Shown here piece by piece: positions 1-5,986 of a stretch of DNA of 5,986 nt. The notes under the pieces were generated by a model that ran no database searches, was not told the origin of the DNA, and was given only the letters and a program-made list of their open reading frames with translations. Position 1 is the stretch's first letter. Every line of letters starts with the position of its first letter. The stretch comes from Clostridiales bacterium. Its GTDB lineage: Bacteria > Bacillota > Clostridia > Lachnospirales > WRAX01. The stretch is from NCBI GenBank assembly GCA_031271375.1, contig JAISVU010000246.1, positions 1-5,986 of the forward strand, read 5' to 3'. The position numbers were made by a program, and so were the translations under genes.

Positions 1-1
1 T

Positions 2-697
2 GATGTGCCGTTATGGGCTGTAAACGCATTGCTGAATGTCCCCATTTTTATAGCGGCGTGGAGGATCAAGGGCTTCAAGTACATCAGCAAAACCTTGCTC
101 GCTACGGCGTTATTATCCCCTGCCCTATTCCTTACCTCGCTGATACCGCTCAGAACGGGGGATATCCTGCTTAACGCCGTCTTCGGCGGGGCGGTCTCCG
201 GTTTTGGGCTGGGGCTGGTGTTCCGGGCCGGCGCCACTACGGGAGGCACCGATCTGCTAGCCTCCGTTATCCGCCACTACAAAAAACACATCCCGGTGTC
301 AAGAATCCTATTAATCCTGGATTTCATTGTTATCCTCACGGGCTTCATCATGCTCGGCGCCGAAAAATCACTGTACGCCGTTATATCGGTCTTTACCGCT
401 TCAAAAGTCGTTTCGGCTGTACTTGAAGGGTTTTCTTTTGCCAAAGCCGCCTATATCATTTCCGATAAATCCGATGAAATCGGCCAAAGGCTCCTAACCG
501 AAATGGAGCGCGGCGTCACTATGTTAAACGGCAAGGGGTTATACACGGGCAATGAAAAGAGCGTTTTACTCTGCGTCGTCTCTTCCAAAGAAGTGATTAA
601 ACTCAAAGAGATAACCGAAGATGCCGACAAGCACGCCTTTGTGATCGTTTCGGACGTAAGGGAAGTCCTCGGCGAGGGATTCTTAATGGATTCTTAA
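2..697 (+). CDS. YitT family membrane protein, 5' end cut by window edge
   Basis: This is an integral membrane protein of the YitT (DUF161 plus DUF2179) family. Its transport or sensing role is not firmly established, so no substrate is proposed. The reading frame is open to the left edge, so the GTG at 5 is probably internal; about 230 residues are visible and roughly the first 50 of a usual 280-290 are missing. Counting from base 5, several hydrophobic segments fill residues 1-145, with the family's glycine/threonine-rich stretch GATTGGTD at 76-83. The C-terminal soluble DUF2179-like domain follows at about 147-226, with the signatures RGVTMLNGKG, AFVIVSDVREV and a final GEGF. The stop lies inside an 11-base tandem repeat that also encodes the last few residues. 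A separate promoter starts downstream, so this gene is not part of the following operon. Family assignment is firm; function is not. Confidence 0.93.
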   Translation, partial: DVPLWAVNALLNVPIFIAAWRIKGFKYISKTLLATALLSPALFLTSLIPLRTGDILLNAVFGGAVSGFGLGLVFRAGATTGGTDLLASVIRHYKKHIPVSRILLILDFIVILTGFIMLGAEKSLYAVISVFTASKVVSAVLEGFSFAKAAYIISDKSDEIGQRLLTEMERGVTMLNGKGLYTGNEKSVLLCVVSSKEVIKLKEITEDADKHAFVIVSDVREVLGEGFLMDS

Positions 698-709
698 TGA
701 TTCTTAAAT
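678..709 (+). repeat. 11-base tandem repeat at the YitT stop codon
   Basis: GATTCTTAATG occurs at 678-688 and again directly at 689-699, followed by a third degenerate copy ATTCTTAAAT at 700-709. Because the unit is not a multiple of three, the first copy is read as coding (F-L-M) and the second gives D-S-stop. The copy number therefore sets the last residues of the YitT protein. Confidence 0.75.
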
Positions 710-759
710 AAATCCATATATCCGTCTTTAAAAAGTCCATGTAAATCCCTTGAAAAATA

Positions 760-788
760 TTGACATATCTCGCTGCTTTCTTTATACT
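760..788 (+). promoter_or_regulatory. Sigma-70/sigma-A promoter of the sugar importer operon
   Basis: The -35 box TTGACA (760-765) is a perfect consensus and the -10 box TATACT (783-788) has one mismatch. The spacer is exactly 17 bases. Transcription would be expected to start near 794-796, so all four importer genes can be driven from here. The promoter also argues against any upstream in-frame start for the first permease, such as the ATG at 760 or TTG-like codons, because they would lie inside the promoter. No clear operator was identified around it. Confidence 0.85.
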
Positions 789-794
789 ATCCAT

Positions 795-801
795 AGGAGG
801 T
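795..801 (+). promoter_or_regulatory. Ribosome-binding site fixing the start of the first permease
   Basis: AGGAGGT lies 9 bases before the ATG at 811 and is a full anti-Shine-Dalgarno match. It coincides with the predicted transcript start (about 795), implying a 5' leader of only about 16 bases with the ribosome-binding site at its extreme 5' end. Confidence 0.85.
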
Positions 802-810
802 GTTGCCCGT

Positions 811-1755
811 ATGGAAGCAAATCTTTCTGTAAAAATTGTGGGTTTTTTCAAAAAAGCGGGCAATGCTGCGCGCAGGGATTGGCAGCTTTACGCGCTGCTG
901 CTTCCGGCGATTATTATGGTGTTCATTTTCTGCTATCTCCCGATGTACGGAATCCAGATCGCTTTTCGGGATTTTAAAGCCGTTCAGGGTATAACCGGCA
1001 GCGCATGGGTGGGCTGGAAAAACTTTAAAGACTTCATCGATTCATATTACTTTGTAAGGCTATTGAGCAACACGTTCCTGTTAAACCTTTTCGGGCTCCT
1101 GTGGAGTTTCCCCATTCCCATCGTATTCGCTATTTTATTAAACCAGATGCGCGGCAAGCGTTTAAAGCGGTTTACCCAAACCGCCATTTACGCGCCTCAT
1201 TTCATTTCCCCCGTAGTTATGGCGGGTATGCTGTTCCTGTTCCTCTCCCCGAACAGCGGCCTCGTAAACAAGCTGATTGAAGCCCTGGGCGGCCAGGCGC
1301 GGAACTTCATGCTGGAAGAAGGCGCTTTCCGAACGCTCTTTGTAGGCACCGAGGTATGGCAGCACGCCGGATGGAACACTATCCTGTACATAGCCACGCT
1401 CACTGCGATAGACCCGGGCCTGTACGAAGCCGCCACAATGGACGGCGCGACGAAGTTCCAAAAGATTCTATACATAGACCTCCCGCATCTGATCCCCGTC
1501 ATCGTAATGCTGCTGATTCTCAACTGCGGCGCGCTGCTTACTTCCAATACGGACAAAGCCTACCTGATGCAGACCCCGGGGAACATCCCAAAGTCTGATA
1601 TAATCGGCGTCTACGTCTACAGGATGGGGCTCGCCGAATCCGCCCAGTTCTCATATACGGCGGCGATAGGGCTGTTCACCAACGTTATCAACTTCGTGAC
1701 GATCGTTACCGTGAACTGGGTGTCCAGGCGGTTGAGCAATATTGGGCTGTTTTAA
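811..1755 (+). CDS. Carbohydrate ABC transporter permease, LplB type
   Basis: This is one of the two membrane subunits of a binding-protein-dependent sugar importer (MalF-like position, LplB/YteP family). The 314-residue length is typical. The ATG at 811 is chosen because a full ribosome-binding site precedes it and longer in-frame starts overlap the promoter. Hydrophobic segments lie at about residues 26-48, 84-112, 127-147, 180-200, 228-250 and 284-304, consistent with six membrane spans. The N-terminal region has the family pattern YGIQIAFRDFK (46-56) followed by WVGWKNF. The EAA loop, which docks onto the ATPase, is at about 201-227 with YEAATMDGA at its core. The stop codon overlaps the ribosome-binding site of the next permease, pointing to tight co-expression. 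The substrate is probably an oligosaccharide or modified sugar by family analogy; nothing here identifies it. Confidence 0.95.
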   Translation: MEANLSVKIVGFFKKAGNAARRDWQLYALLLPAIIMVFIFCYLPMYGIQIAFRDFKAVQGITGSAWVGWKNFKDFIDSYYFVRLLSNTFLLNLFGLLWSFPIPIVFAILLNQMRGKRLKRFTQTAIYAPHFISPVVMAGMLFLFLSPNSGLVNKLIEALGGQARNFMLEEGAFRTLFVGTEVWQHAGWNTILYIATLTAIDPGLYEAATMDGATKFQKILYIDLPHLIPVIVMLLILNCGALLTSNTDKAYLMQTPGNIPKSDIIGVYVYRMGLAESAQFSYTAAIGLFTNVINFVTIVTVNWVSRRLSNIGLF

Positions 1756-1766
1756 GGAGGTTATGT

Positions 1767-2678
1767 ATGGACGCTCTGGCGGTTAAACGTACCAGAAAAG
1801 ACGTTATTTTCGACATAATTAATATGATAGTGTGGGTCGTAGTCCTGCTGCTTATTTTATACCCGCTGTGGCTGATTCTTATCGCGTCGGTGTCCAGCGC
1901 CGAGGCTGTAATCGGCGGCAAGGTCTTCATATGGCCCATCGATTTCTCCTGGGTGGGTTACGAGGCGGTGTTCGAGCATCAGGAGCTGTTGAACGGCTTC
2001 GTAAACTCCTTCATCTACACTGTGTCGGGGACGGCGTTAAGCGTCATCGTTACGATGATGGCGGCCTATGCCCTTTCGCGCAAGTTCGCCGGGAAGAAGC
2101 TCATCAACCTGTACTTTATCTTCACGATGTTCTTTACCGGCGGCTTGATCCCCCAGTTCATAGTCAACCGGGAGCTGGGCCTGTACAACACAATGACGAT
2201 AATGATCCTCATTAACTGCGTTTCGATATGGAACCTGATGATAGCGCGGACGTTCATACAAACCTCGGTGCCCAACGAGCTGTACGAAGCCGCGGTGATG
2301 GACGGGGCGAACCATTTCACATACTTCTTCAGGGTCATCCTCCCGCTGTCGGGGACTATTATCGCGGTGCTCTGCGTCTATTACGGCGTGGCAAGGTGGA
2401 ACGACTATTTCACCGGCTTGGTTTATATCAGGGACAAGGCTCTGCTGCCGCTGCAAACGGTTCTTAGACAGCTGGTGGCCAACGTTAAGGCTATGGGCCA
2501 GAGCGACGCCCTGTTTGAGTTCTTCGGCGACAGCGGTACCAGGGCCGAAATCGTGCGTAAAGCCGAGGTCGTCAAATACTGCGCGATTGTGGTGTCCAGC
2601 GTTCCGGTGATACTCTTGTATATATTCATGCAGCGCTTCTTTGTCAAAGGCGTTACAATCGGGTCGCTGAAGGGTTAA
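1767..2678 (+). CDS. Carbohydrate ABC transporter permease, YtcP/LplC type
   Basis: This is the second membrane subunit (MalG-like) of the same importer, 303 residues, normal for the family. The start at 1767 has AAGGAGG at 1754-1760 about six bases upstream, and that site overlaps the previous stop. Membrane segments are visible at about 15-41, 79-105, 113-133, 142-162, 190-210 and 271-290. YALSRKF (101-107) is the usual end of the second span. The EAA loop is at 168-195 with LYEAAVMDGANHF, and the protein ends in the family-typical FFVKGVTIGSLKG. The two permeases would pair in the membrane and engage a shared ATPase. No ATPase gene is adjacent, as is common for LplB/YtcP systems that use an MsmX-type ATPase from elsewhere. 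Its stop TAA overlaps the next gene's ATG by one base. Confidence 0.95.
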   Translation: MDALAVKRTRKDVIFDIINMIVWVVVLLLILYPLWLILIASVSSAEAVIGGKVFIWPIDFSWVGYEAVFEHQELLNGFVNSFIYTVSGTALSVIVTMMAAYALSRKFAGKKLINLYFIFTMFFTGGLIPQFIVNRELGLYNTMTIMILINCVSIWNLMIARTFIQTSVPNELYEAAVMDGANHFTYFFRVILPLSGTIIAVLCVYYGVARWNDYFTGLVYIRDKALLPLQTVLRQLVANVKAMGQSDALFEFFGDSGTRAEIVRKAEVVKYCAIVVSSVPVILLYIFMQRFFVKGVTIGSLKG

Positions 2679-3448
2679 TGAAGGTAAAAAGGGATAATAT
2701 GGCGAAAGAATCGGTAAGAATCAAGCAAAACCAAGTCTTTTGGGCGGTAAAAAAGAAAAATTTCATCCGCGAGCATAGCCTGGATTACCCAAAGCCCATT
2801 GTCGGCGATATAGGTACGGGCCTGCTGGTGTTTTCAACATGCGTCTTTTTCATCGGCCTCATTATAGCCGGCTTTGCGAATATTTGGCCATTTAAAATCG
2901 CGTTCGTTGGCTTAACCGCGGCTTTTTTAACACTGCTCCTCGTGCTGGCTTTTGTAAGCGAATACCGTTCCAAACGGTTTTACCTAAACCTGCTTGAGCG
3001 GGGCGGCACAACGGCGAACACGCTGAACGAACGGATGATAAAGGGCAAAGGCGGGCCCCTGAGCGTTGTTGTGATTGTCAGTGTGCTGGTAATATACGTA
3101 CTATCTATTGTAACGATTATACTCTATACGTTTTCGAGCCATCCAACAGCGGTAAATCCGGTATTTTCATTAAGCATGATATGGTTTTACAATATCCGGC
3201 CCCGTTTTTCATACCCCTGCGTCTTCATGGACATTGACGAGGGCATGACCTTAGGCGGCGCTTTATTTTCATACGATATATTTAAAGGCATACGGGAAAC
3301 CGACGGCGGGTTTGAGCTGTATTTCGAAGACACGAAGGTGGCCTGGGGGCGCTTGTTCCCCGAGGATATGAAGCTGTTGAAGGAGATTGCGGGGGTTAGG
3401 GAAAAGTATGATATTCCTACCGACTATCCCCCAGCGCCTAGCCCCTAA
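2678..3448 (+). CDS. Unrecognised membrane protein within the importer operon
   Basis: I do not recognise this family. The 256-residue protein has a lysine/arginine-rich N-terminus (residues 1-31), then strongly hydrophobic segments at about 45-67, 72-93 and 127-151. A less certain hydrophobic stretch lies at 161-172, and a more polar C-terminal part of about 85 residues includes FELYFEDTK and VAWGRLFPEDMKLLKEI. By the positive-inside rule the N-terminus and the loop at 94-126 (YRSKR, KGKGG) face the cytoplasm. No catalytic motif, signal peptide or lipobox is visible. The ATG at 2678 overlaps the permease stop (TAATG), suggesting translational coupling. GAAGGG at 2669-2674 is only three bases away, so the second in-frame ATG at 2699, preceded by AAGGGA, is a real alternative. 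Codon use leans more to A/T endings than in the binding protein gene. It could be an accessory transporter subunit or an unrelated passenger. Confidence 0.8.
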   Translation: MKVKRDNMAKESVRIKQNQVFWAVKKKNFIREHSLDYPKPIVGDIGTGLLVFSTCVFFIGLIIAGFANIWPFKIAFVGLTAAFLTLLLVLAFVSEYRSKRFYLNLLERGGTTANTLNERMIKGKGGPLSVVVIVSVLVIYVLSIVTIILYTFSSHPTAVNPVFSLSMIWFYNIRPRFSYPCVFMDIDEGMTLGGALFSYDIFKGIRETDGGFELYFEDTKVAWGRLFPEDMKLLKEIAGVREKYDIPTDYPPAPSP

Positions 3449-3450
3449 CG

Positions 3451-3478
3451 TATTTTCCGCTATTAAAAGCGTAAAATA
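3451..3478 (+). other. Intercistronic hairpin before the binding protein gene
   Basis: TATTTTCCGCT (3451-3461) can pair with AGCGTAAAATA (3468-3478) with one mismatch and a six-base loop. It begins two bases after the preceding stop and ends five bases before the AAAGGAGG ribosome-binding site of the binding protein gene. There is no T-tract after it, so it is not a standard terminator. It may protect or process the mRNA so that the binding protein is made in excess, but that is inference. The stem is A/T-rich and may be weak. Confidence 0.45.
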
Positions 3479-3501
3479 AAACCAAAGGAGGAATTTGATC
3501 T

Positions 3502-5091
3502 ATGAAGCTGTTCAGAAGCATCGCAGCGGTCATCCTGGCCGCAGTACTTATCGCGGGCGCCGCTGGCTGCACGACCCCGACCGACGGCGGCGAAGCCCCT
3601 GCCGAGGACGGAACGCTCACGCTCCACGCGCTGCAGTACGAGCTGGAAAACCAGACTGTTGACTTTGAGAATCAGTGGTTCTACAAGGAACTGGAAGCGA
3701 AGACCGGCGTCCATATCGAGTGGGAAGTCGTTAAGGACGCAGACTGGAACCAGCGTATGAACCTGATGTTCGTATCGGGCGAGTATCCCGACATCATCAT
3801 CCGCCCCAACGACTACCTCAATGTTGAGGAATACGGCGTTACCCAGGGCATCTTGGTTCCGCTGGACGACTATCTTGAGGAGAACATGCCCAATTACTAC
3901 AGCAGGCTGGGCATGAACAACGTTAAGGATTCATTGGTGTCCTCCGACGGCAAGATGTACACAATCGGCAACCTGACAGCCCAGAACATCAACCACGACG
4001 GCAGCTTCTACATCAATAAGATGTGGCTGGACGCGCTGGGGATGGAAATACCGGAAACCCTTGACGAGCTGACCGAAGTCCTTATCGCGTTCCGCGACGA
4101 GATTCCGGGGCTGCTGGGCATTGAAAACGTGCTGCCGATGAGCGCCGCCGACCTTATCCACCAAACCCAGGGCGTATACACCCATTTCGCGATGTTCGGC
4201 GTACCGCTGCAGCGCTGGGTATACGCCGCCATCACCGGAGACCAGACGGTAGTGTTCCCCGGCGAGATGGAAGGTTTCCGCGCCGCCTGCGAATGGCTTA
4301 ACATGTGCTACCAAGAGAACCTTTTGGACAAAGAGTCAATAACACAGGACTCCAATGCCTGGCTTGCCAAGATGAACGCCGGTCAGGTGGGCTTCACCAC
4401 ATATCTGCGCCTTATTAACGCCGCCCTGGATCAGGAGATTCAAGACCAATTCGTTTCCATCCTGCCCCCGGCCAGCGAGTACGGCGTCTCCGTCCCCAGG
4501 GTAATGGAGATTCCCACCTATGGCGCGGCCCTTACGATCGCCAACGAGCATATCGAAGAGACCCTCCAGTGGCTGGACGCCCAGATGGAGACCGAGACGA
4601 TGATGGTTTCCGTCAACGGCCCGATCCAGGAGGGCGGCCCCATCGAACCCACAATGAAGATCAACGACGCGGGCAAGTACGAGATCCTCTATGTACCTGA
4701 GAATAACGGCCTGTATGACATCGTCCCGGTGTATCACGGACAGTTCTTCGCCCCCGGCGATTATTATTTCGACATCTACGAGATGCCCCCGCACCGCGTC
4801 GAGCGTTTCGAGTCCAGCAAGATGTACGAGGAAGCCGGCGTTCTTGAGCCGTATGGATACGAGTTCCTGCAAAAGCTCACAAGGCCGTTGCTGTCCAGCG
4901 ACGAGCAGATTGAGCAGGCCCGTATCTTCGACACGCTGCACACGATGATGCAGGAGACGATCTCCAACTTCATCACCGGCGGCGTAACGGACGAGAATTT
5001 CCAGCAGTTCCTGGACAACGCGAAGTCCGCCGGGGTTGAGGAGTACATAGCCACTTACCAAAGGGCCTATGACGCGCTGATCGGGAAATAA
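3502..5091 (+). CDS. Extracellular solute-binding lipoprotein of the sugar importer
   Basis: This is the substrate-capturing subunit of the importer, anchored to the outer face of the membrane. The 529-residue length fits the large LplA/YtcQ-type family 1 binding proteins that go with LplB/YtcP permeases. The N-terminus is a lipoprotein signal peptide: MKLFR, a hydrophobic core at 7-21, then a lipobox AAGC with the modified cysteine at 23. A polar linker rich in T, D, G, E and P follows. Conserved-looking family blocks are FYKELEAKTGVHIEWE (60-75), LMFVSGEYPDIII (88-100) and GILVPLDDYLEE (116-127). AAAGGAGG at 3484-3491 precedes the ATG by ten bases. Codons end mainly in C or G (AAC, GAC, ATC, TAC dominate), suggesting high expression. 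The ligand cannot be read from the sequence; an oligosaccharide is likely by family. Confidence 0.94.
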   Translation: MKLFRSIAAVILAAVLIAGAAGCTTPTDGGEAPAEDGTLTLHALQYELENQTVDFENQWFYKELEAKTGVHIEWEVVKDADWNQRMNLMFVSGEYPDIIIRPNDYLNVEEYGVTQGILVPLDDYLEENMPNYYSRLGMNNVKDSLVSSDGKMYTIGNLTAQNINHDGSFYINKMWLDALGMEIPETLDELTEVLIAFRDEIPGLLGIENVLPMSAADLIHQTQGVYTHFAMFGVPLQRWVYAAITGDQTVVFPGEMEGFRAACEWLNMCYQENLLDKESITQDSNAWLAKMNAGQVGFTTYLRLINAALDQEIQDQFVSILPPASEYGVSVPRVMEIPTYGAALTIANEHIEETLQWLDAQMETETMMVSVNGPIQEGGPIEPTMKINDAGKYEILYVPENNGLYDIVPVYHGQFFAPGDYYFDIYEMPPHRVERFESSKMYEEAGVLEPYGYEFLQKLTRPLLSSDEQIEQARIFDTLHTMMQETISNFITGGVTDENFQQFLDNAKSAGVEEYIATYQRAYDALIGK

Positions 5092-5099
5092 CCCAGAGT

Positions 5100-5127
5100 C
5101 GAGAACACAGAACCGAGAACACAGAAA
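5100..5127 (+). repeat. 14-base tandem repeat after the binding protein gene
   Basis: CGAGAACACAGAAC (5100-5113) is followed directly by CGAGAACACAGAAA (5114-5127); only the last base differs. The repeat begins nine bases after the stop codon. It shares the word CACAGA, in inverted orientation, with the CTCTGTG repeats at 5208-5231. Confidence 0.8.
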
Positions 5128-5136
5128 GTTACTAAA

Positions 5137-5193
5137 ATGAAGGGGCGGATTGGACTGGCGAGGCTTAACGCCGGGCTTAGTCCGCCTCTTCAT
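5137..5193 (+). terminator. Long imperfect stem-loop, possible operon terminator
   Basis: ATGAAGGGGCGGATT (5137-5151) pairs with AGTCCGCCTCTTCAT (5179-5193) over 15 positions, two of them G-U. Inside it, TGGCG (5156-5160) can pair with CGCCG (5169-5173) around an eight-base loop, making a two-part structure. It lies 45 bases after the binding protein stop. A good T-tract is missing on the + strand (ATATCAATACATT follows), so intrinsic termination is plausible but not certain. The minus-strand exit has TTTT, so it could serve that direction too, though no opposing gene is seen. Confidence 0.5.
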
Positions 5194-5207
5194 ATATCAA
5201 TACATTC

Positions 5208-5231
5208 TCTCCGTGCCTCTGTGCCTCTGTG
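5208..5231 (+). repeat. 8-base tandem repeat CCTCTGTG
   Basis: Three direct units, TCTCCGTG (5208-5215), CCTCTGTG (5216-5223) and CCTCTGTG (5224-5231), are followed by TGT. The reverse complement reads CACAGAGG units, related to the CACAGA words in the 5100-5127 repeat on the other side of the stem-loop. It precedes an A/T-rich block (about 5232-5256), in which I found no convincing promoter for the next gene. Confidence 0.75.
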
Positions 5232-5278
5232 TGTAAATTGTATTTTTATGAATATCTGCTCTCAATAAGGAGTAATGT

Positions 5279-5986
5279 ATGAAAATAATCGACAGCTATC
5301 CCGAAATACTCACGTTAATCGCAGGCTCAAACCGCCGCTTCGATATTATAAAGTGGGATAAGTATGCCGAATCCATATCTCCCGCGCTGTCCGGCAAATG
5401 CAAAGCGAAGACCGATCACTATAGTTTCGTCCGCGACCTTCTGCCGGTGCTTAATCAAGCCTATATCGAAGCGGAAAAGCTGGAGACGGCGCACCGCTCC
5501 TTTTTACAGGCGATGAAAGGCTTGGAAGACAAGGTAATGTCAAAGACGGGCACGGATTTGGACGCGGTTGTAGTGTTCTATATAGGCTTGTGCAACGGCG
5601 CGGGCTGGGCCGACGAACTGGACGGGAATCCGACGGTGCTGCTAGGCGCGGAGAAGATCATTGAGTTGGGCTGGTACGGGCTGGAACGCATGGCCGCGCT
5701 GATATACCATGAAATAGGCCATCTGTGGCATAAGGCCGTAGGGCTGATGGATCAAAAGACTAATGATTGCCGCGACGAATATATTTTGCAGTTATACCAA
5801 GAAGGCATAGCAATGCACTTCGAACAGCTTATGATGGATGATTTTGGATATTATCATCAAAACGACACCGCTTGGCGCGGCTGGTGCAAGACGAACGAAA
5901 GACGCGCCGCGGCGGAATATCTGCGAAGGCTGAACACGCAAAGGAGCTGCCAGGACTTCTTCGGCGACTGGTGTTCATTCGAAGGC
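5279..5986 (+). CDS. Putative zinc metallopeptidase (HExxH), 3' end cut by window edge
   Basis: The frame is open from the ATG at 5279 to the window end, giving 236 residues with no stop, so the C-terminus is missing. AAGGAG at 5267-5272 lies six bases before the start. The key motif is LIYHEIGHLWH: H144, E145 and H148 form a HExxH zinc site. Glu175 in YQEGIAMHFE, 27 residues later, is a plausible third ligand, as in gluzincin-type peptidases. The arrangement resembles the DUF2268/YjaZ-like group of predicted zinc proteases, but that link is my inference from motif layout. A strand-like stretch VVVFYIGLCNGAGW (97-110) and PTVLLGAEKI before the helix fit such a fold. No signal peptide or membrane segment is seen, so it is probably cytoplasmic. 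It is separated from the importer operon by 187 bases with repeats and a stem-loop, so a functional link is not supported. Confidence 0.85.
   Translation, partial: MKIIDSYPEILTLIAGSNRRFDIIKWDKYAESISPALSGKCKAKTDHYSFVRDLLPVLNQAYIEAEKLETAHRSFLQAMKGLEDKVMSKTGTDLDAVVVFYIGLCNGAGWADELDGNPTVLLGAEKIIELGWYGLERMAALIYHEIGHLWHKAVGLMDQKTNDCRDEYILQLYQEGIAMHFEQLMMDDFGYYHQNDTAWRGWCKTNERRAAAEYLRRLNTQRSCQDFFGDWCSFEG

Noticed and set aside
686..717. Terminator for the YitT gene: ATGGATT (686-692) pairing with AATCCAT (711-717)
   Set aside because: The stem is only seven A/T-rich pairs with a loop of 18 bases and no following T-tract.
751..765. Catabolite-responsive (cre-like) element TGAAAAATATTGACA over the -35 box
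   Set aside because: It has the outer TGAAA and CA halves but lacks the central CG expected of a CcpA site, and it overlaps the -35 box, so the resemblance is probably chance.
760..810. Longer start for the first permease at the ATG at 760
   Set aside because: The extra 17 codons overlap the -35 and -10 boxes and have no ribosome-binding site, whereas the ATG at 811 has AGGAGGT nine bases upstream.
4336..5193. Long open frame on the minus strand, about 285 codons
   Set aside because: It lies almost wholly antisense to the binding protein gene, whose C/G-ending codons suppress stops in that frame. The product shows no recognisable domain and starts inside the stem-loop region.
5100..5231. 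CRISPR array
   Set aside because: The repeat units are 8 or 14 bases in direct tandem with no unique spacers, and no cas gene is nearby.
5232..5272. Promoter for the metallopeptidase gene in the A/T-rich block
   Set aside because: TAAATT, TATTTT and TATGAA can each be read as a -10 box, but none has an acceptable -35 box at 16-18 bases.

Overview
The window reads as a chromosomal piece from a Bacillota-type bacterium, probably a Clostridia-like lineage. The reasons are a YitT-family protein, an LplB/YtcP-type sugar ABC importer, strong AGGAGG ribosome-binding sites on most genes, a consensus housekeeping promoter and balanced GC content. This is inference from gene families and style; nothing pins down a genus. 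All genes are on the + strand.

Layout: (1) 2-697 is the 3' part of a YitT-type membrane protein gene, cut by the left edge. (2) 698-810 is a short intergenic region with an almost perfect sigma-A promoter (760-788), whose predicted transcript start falls on the ribosome-binding site of the next gene. (3) 811-5091 is a four-gene transport operon: permease of the LplB type, permease of the YtcP/LplC type, an unrecognised membrane protein that overlaps the second permease by one base, and a 529-residue lipoprotein solute-binding protein. A weak hairpin sits between the unknown gene and the binding protein. (4) 5092-5278 is intergenic and holds CACAGA-containing repeats, a long imperfect stem-loop (possible terminator) and an inverted set of CTCTGTG repeats. 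(5) 5279-5986 is a putative zinc metallopeptidase with HExxH and a downstream glutamate, cut by the right edge.

How it works together: the two permeases and the lipoprotein make a carbohydrate importer of the family that takes up oligosaccharides in Bacillota. No ATPase gene is present. Importers of this family usually borrow a shared MsmX-type ATPase encoded elsewhere, so that is the likely arrangement here. There is also no regulator or glycoside hydrolase in the window, so the substrate cannot be named.

No clearly new system is evident. The parts least explained by known families are the small membrane protein inserted in the importer operon, the repeat/stem-loop composite behind the binding protein gene, and the truncated metallopeptidase.
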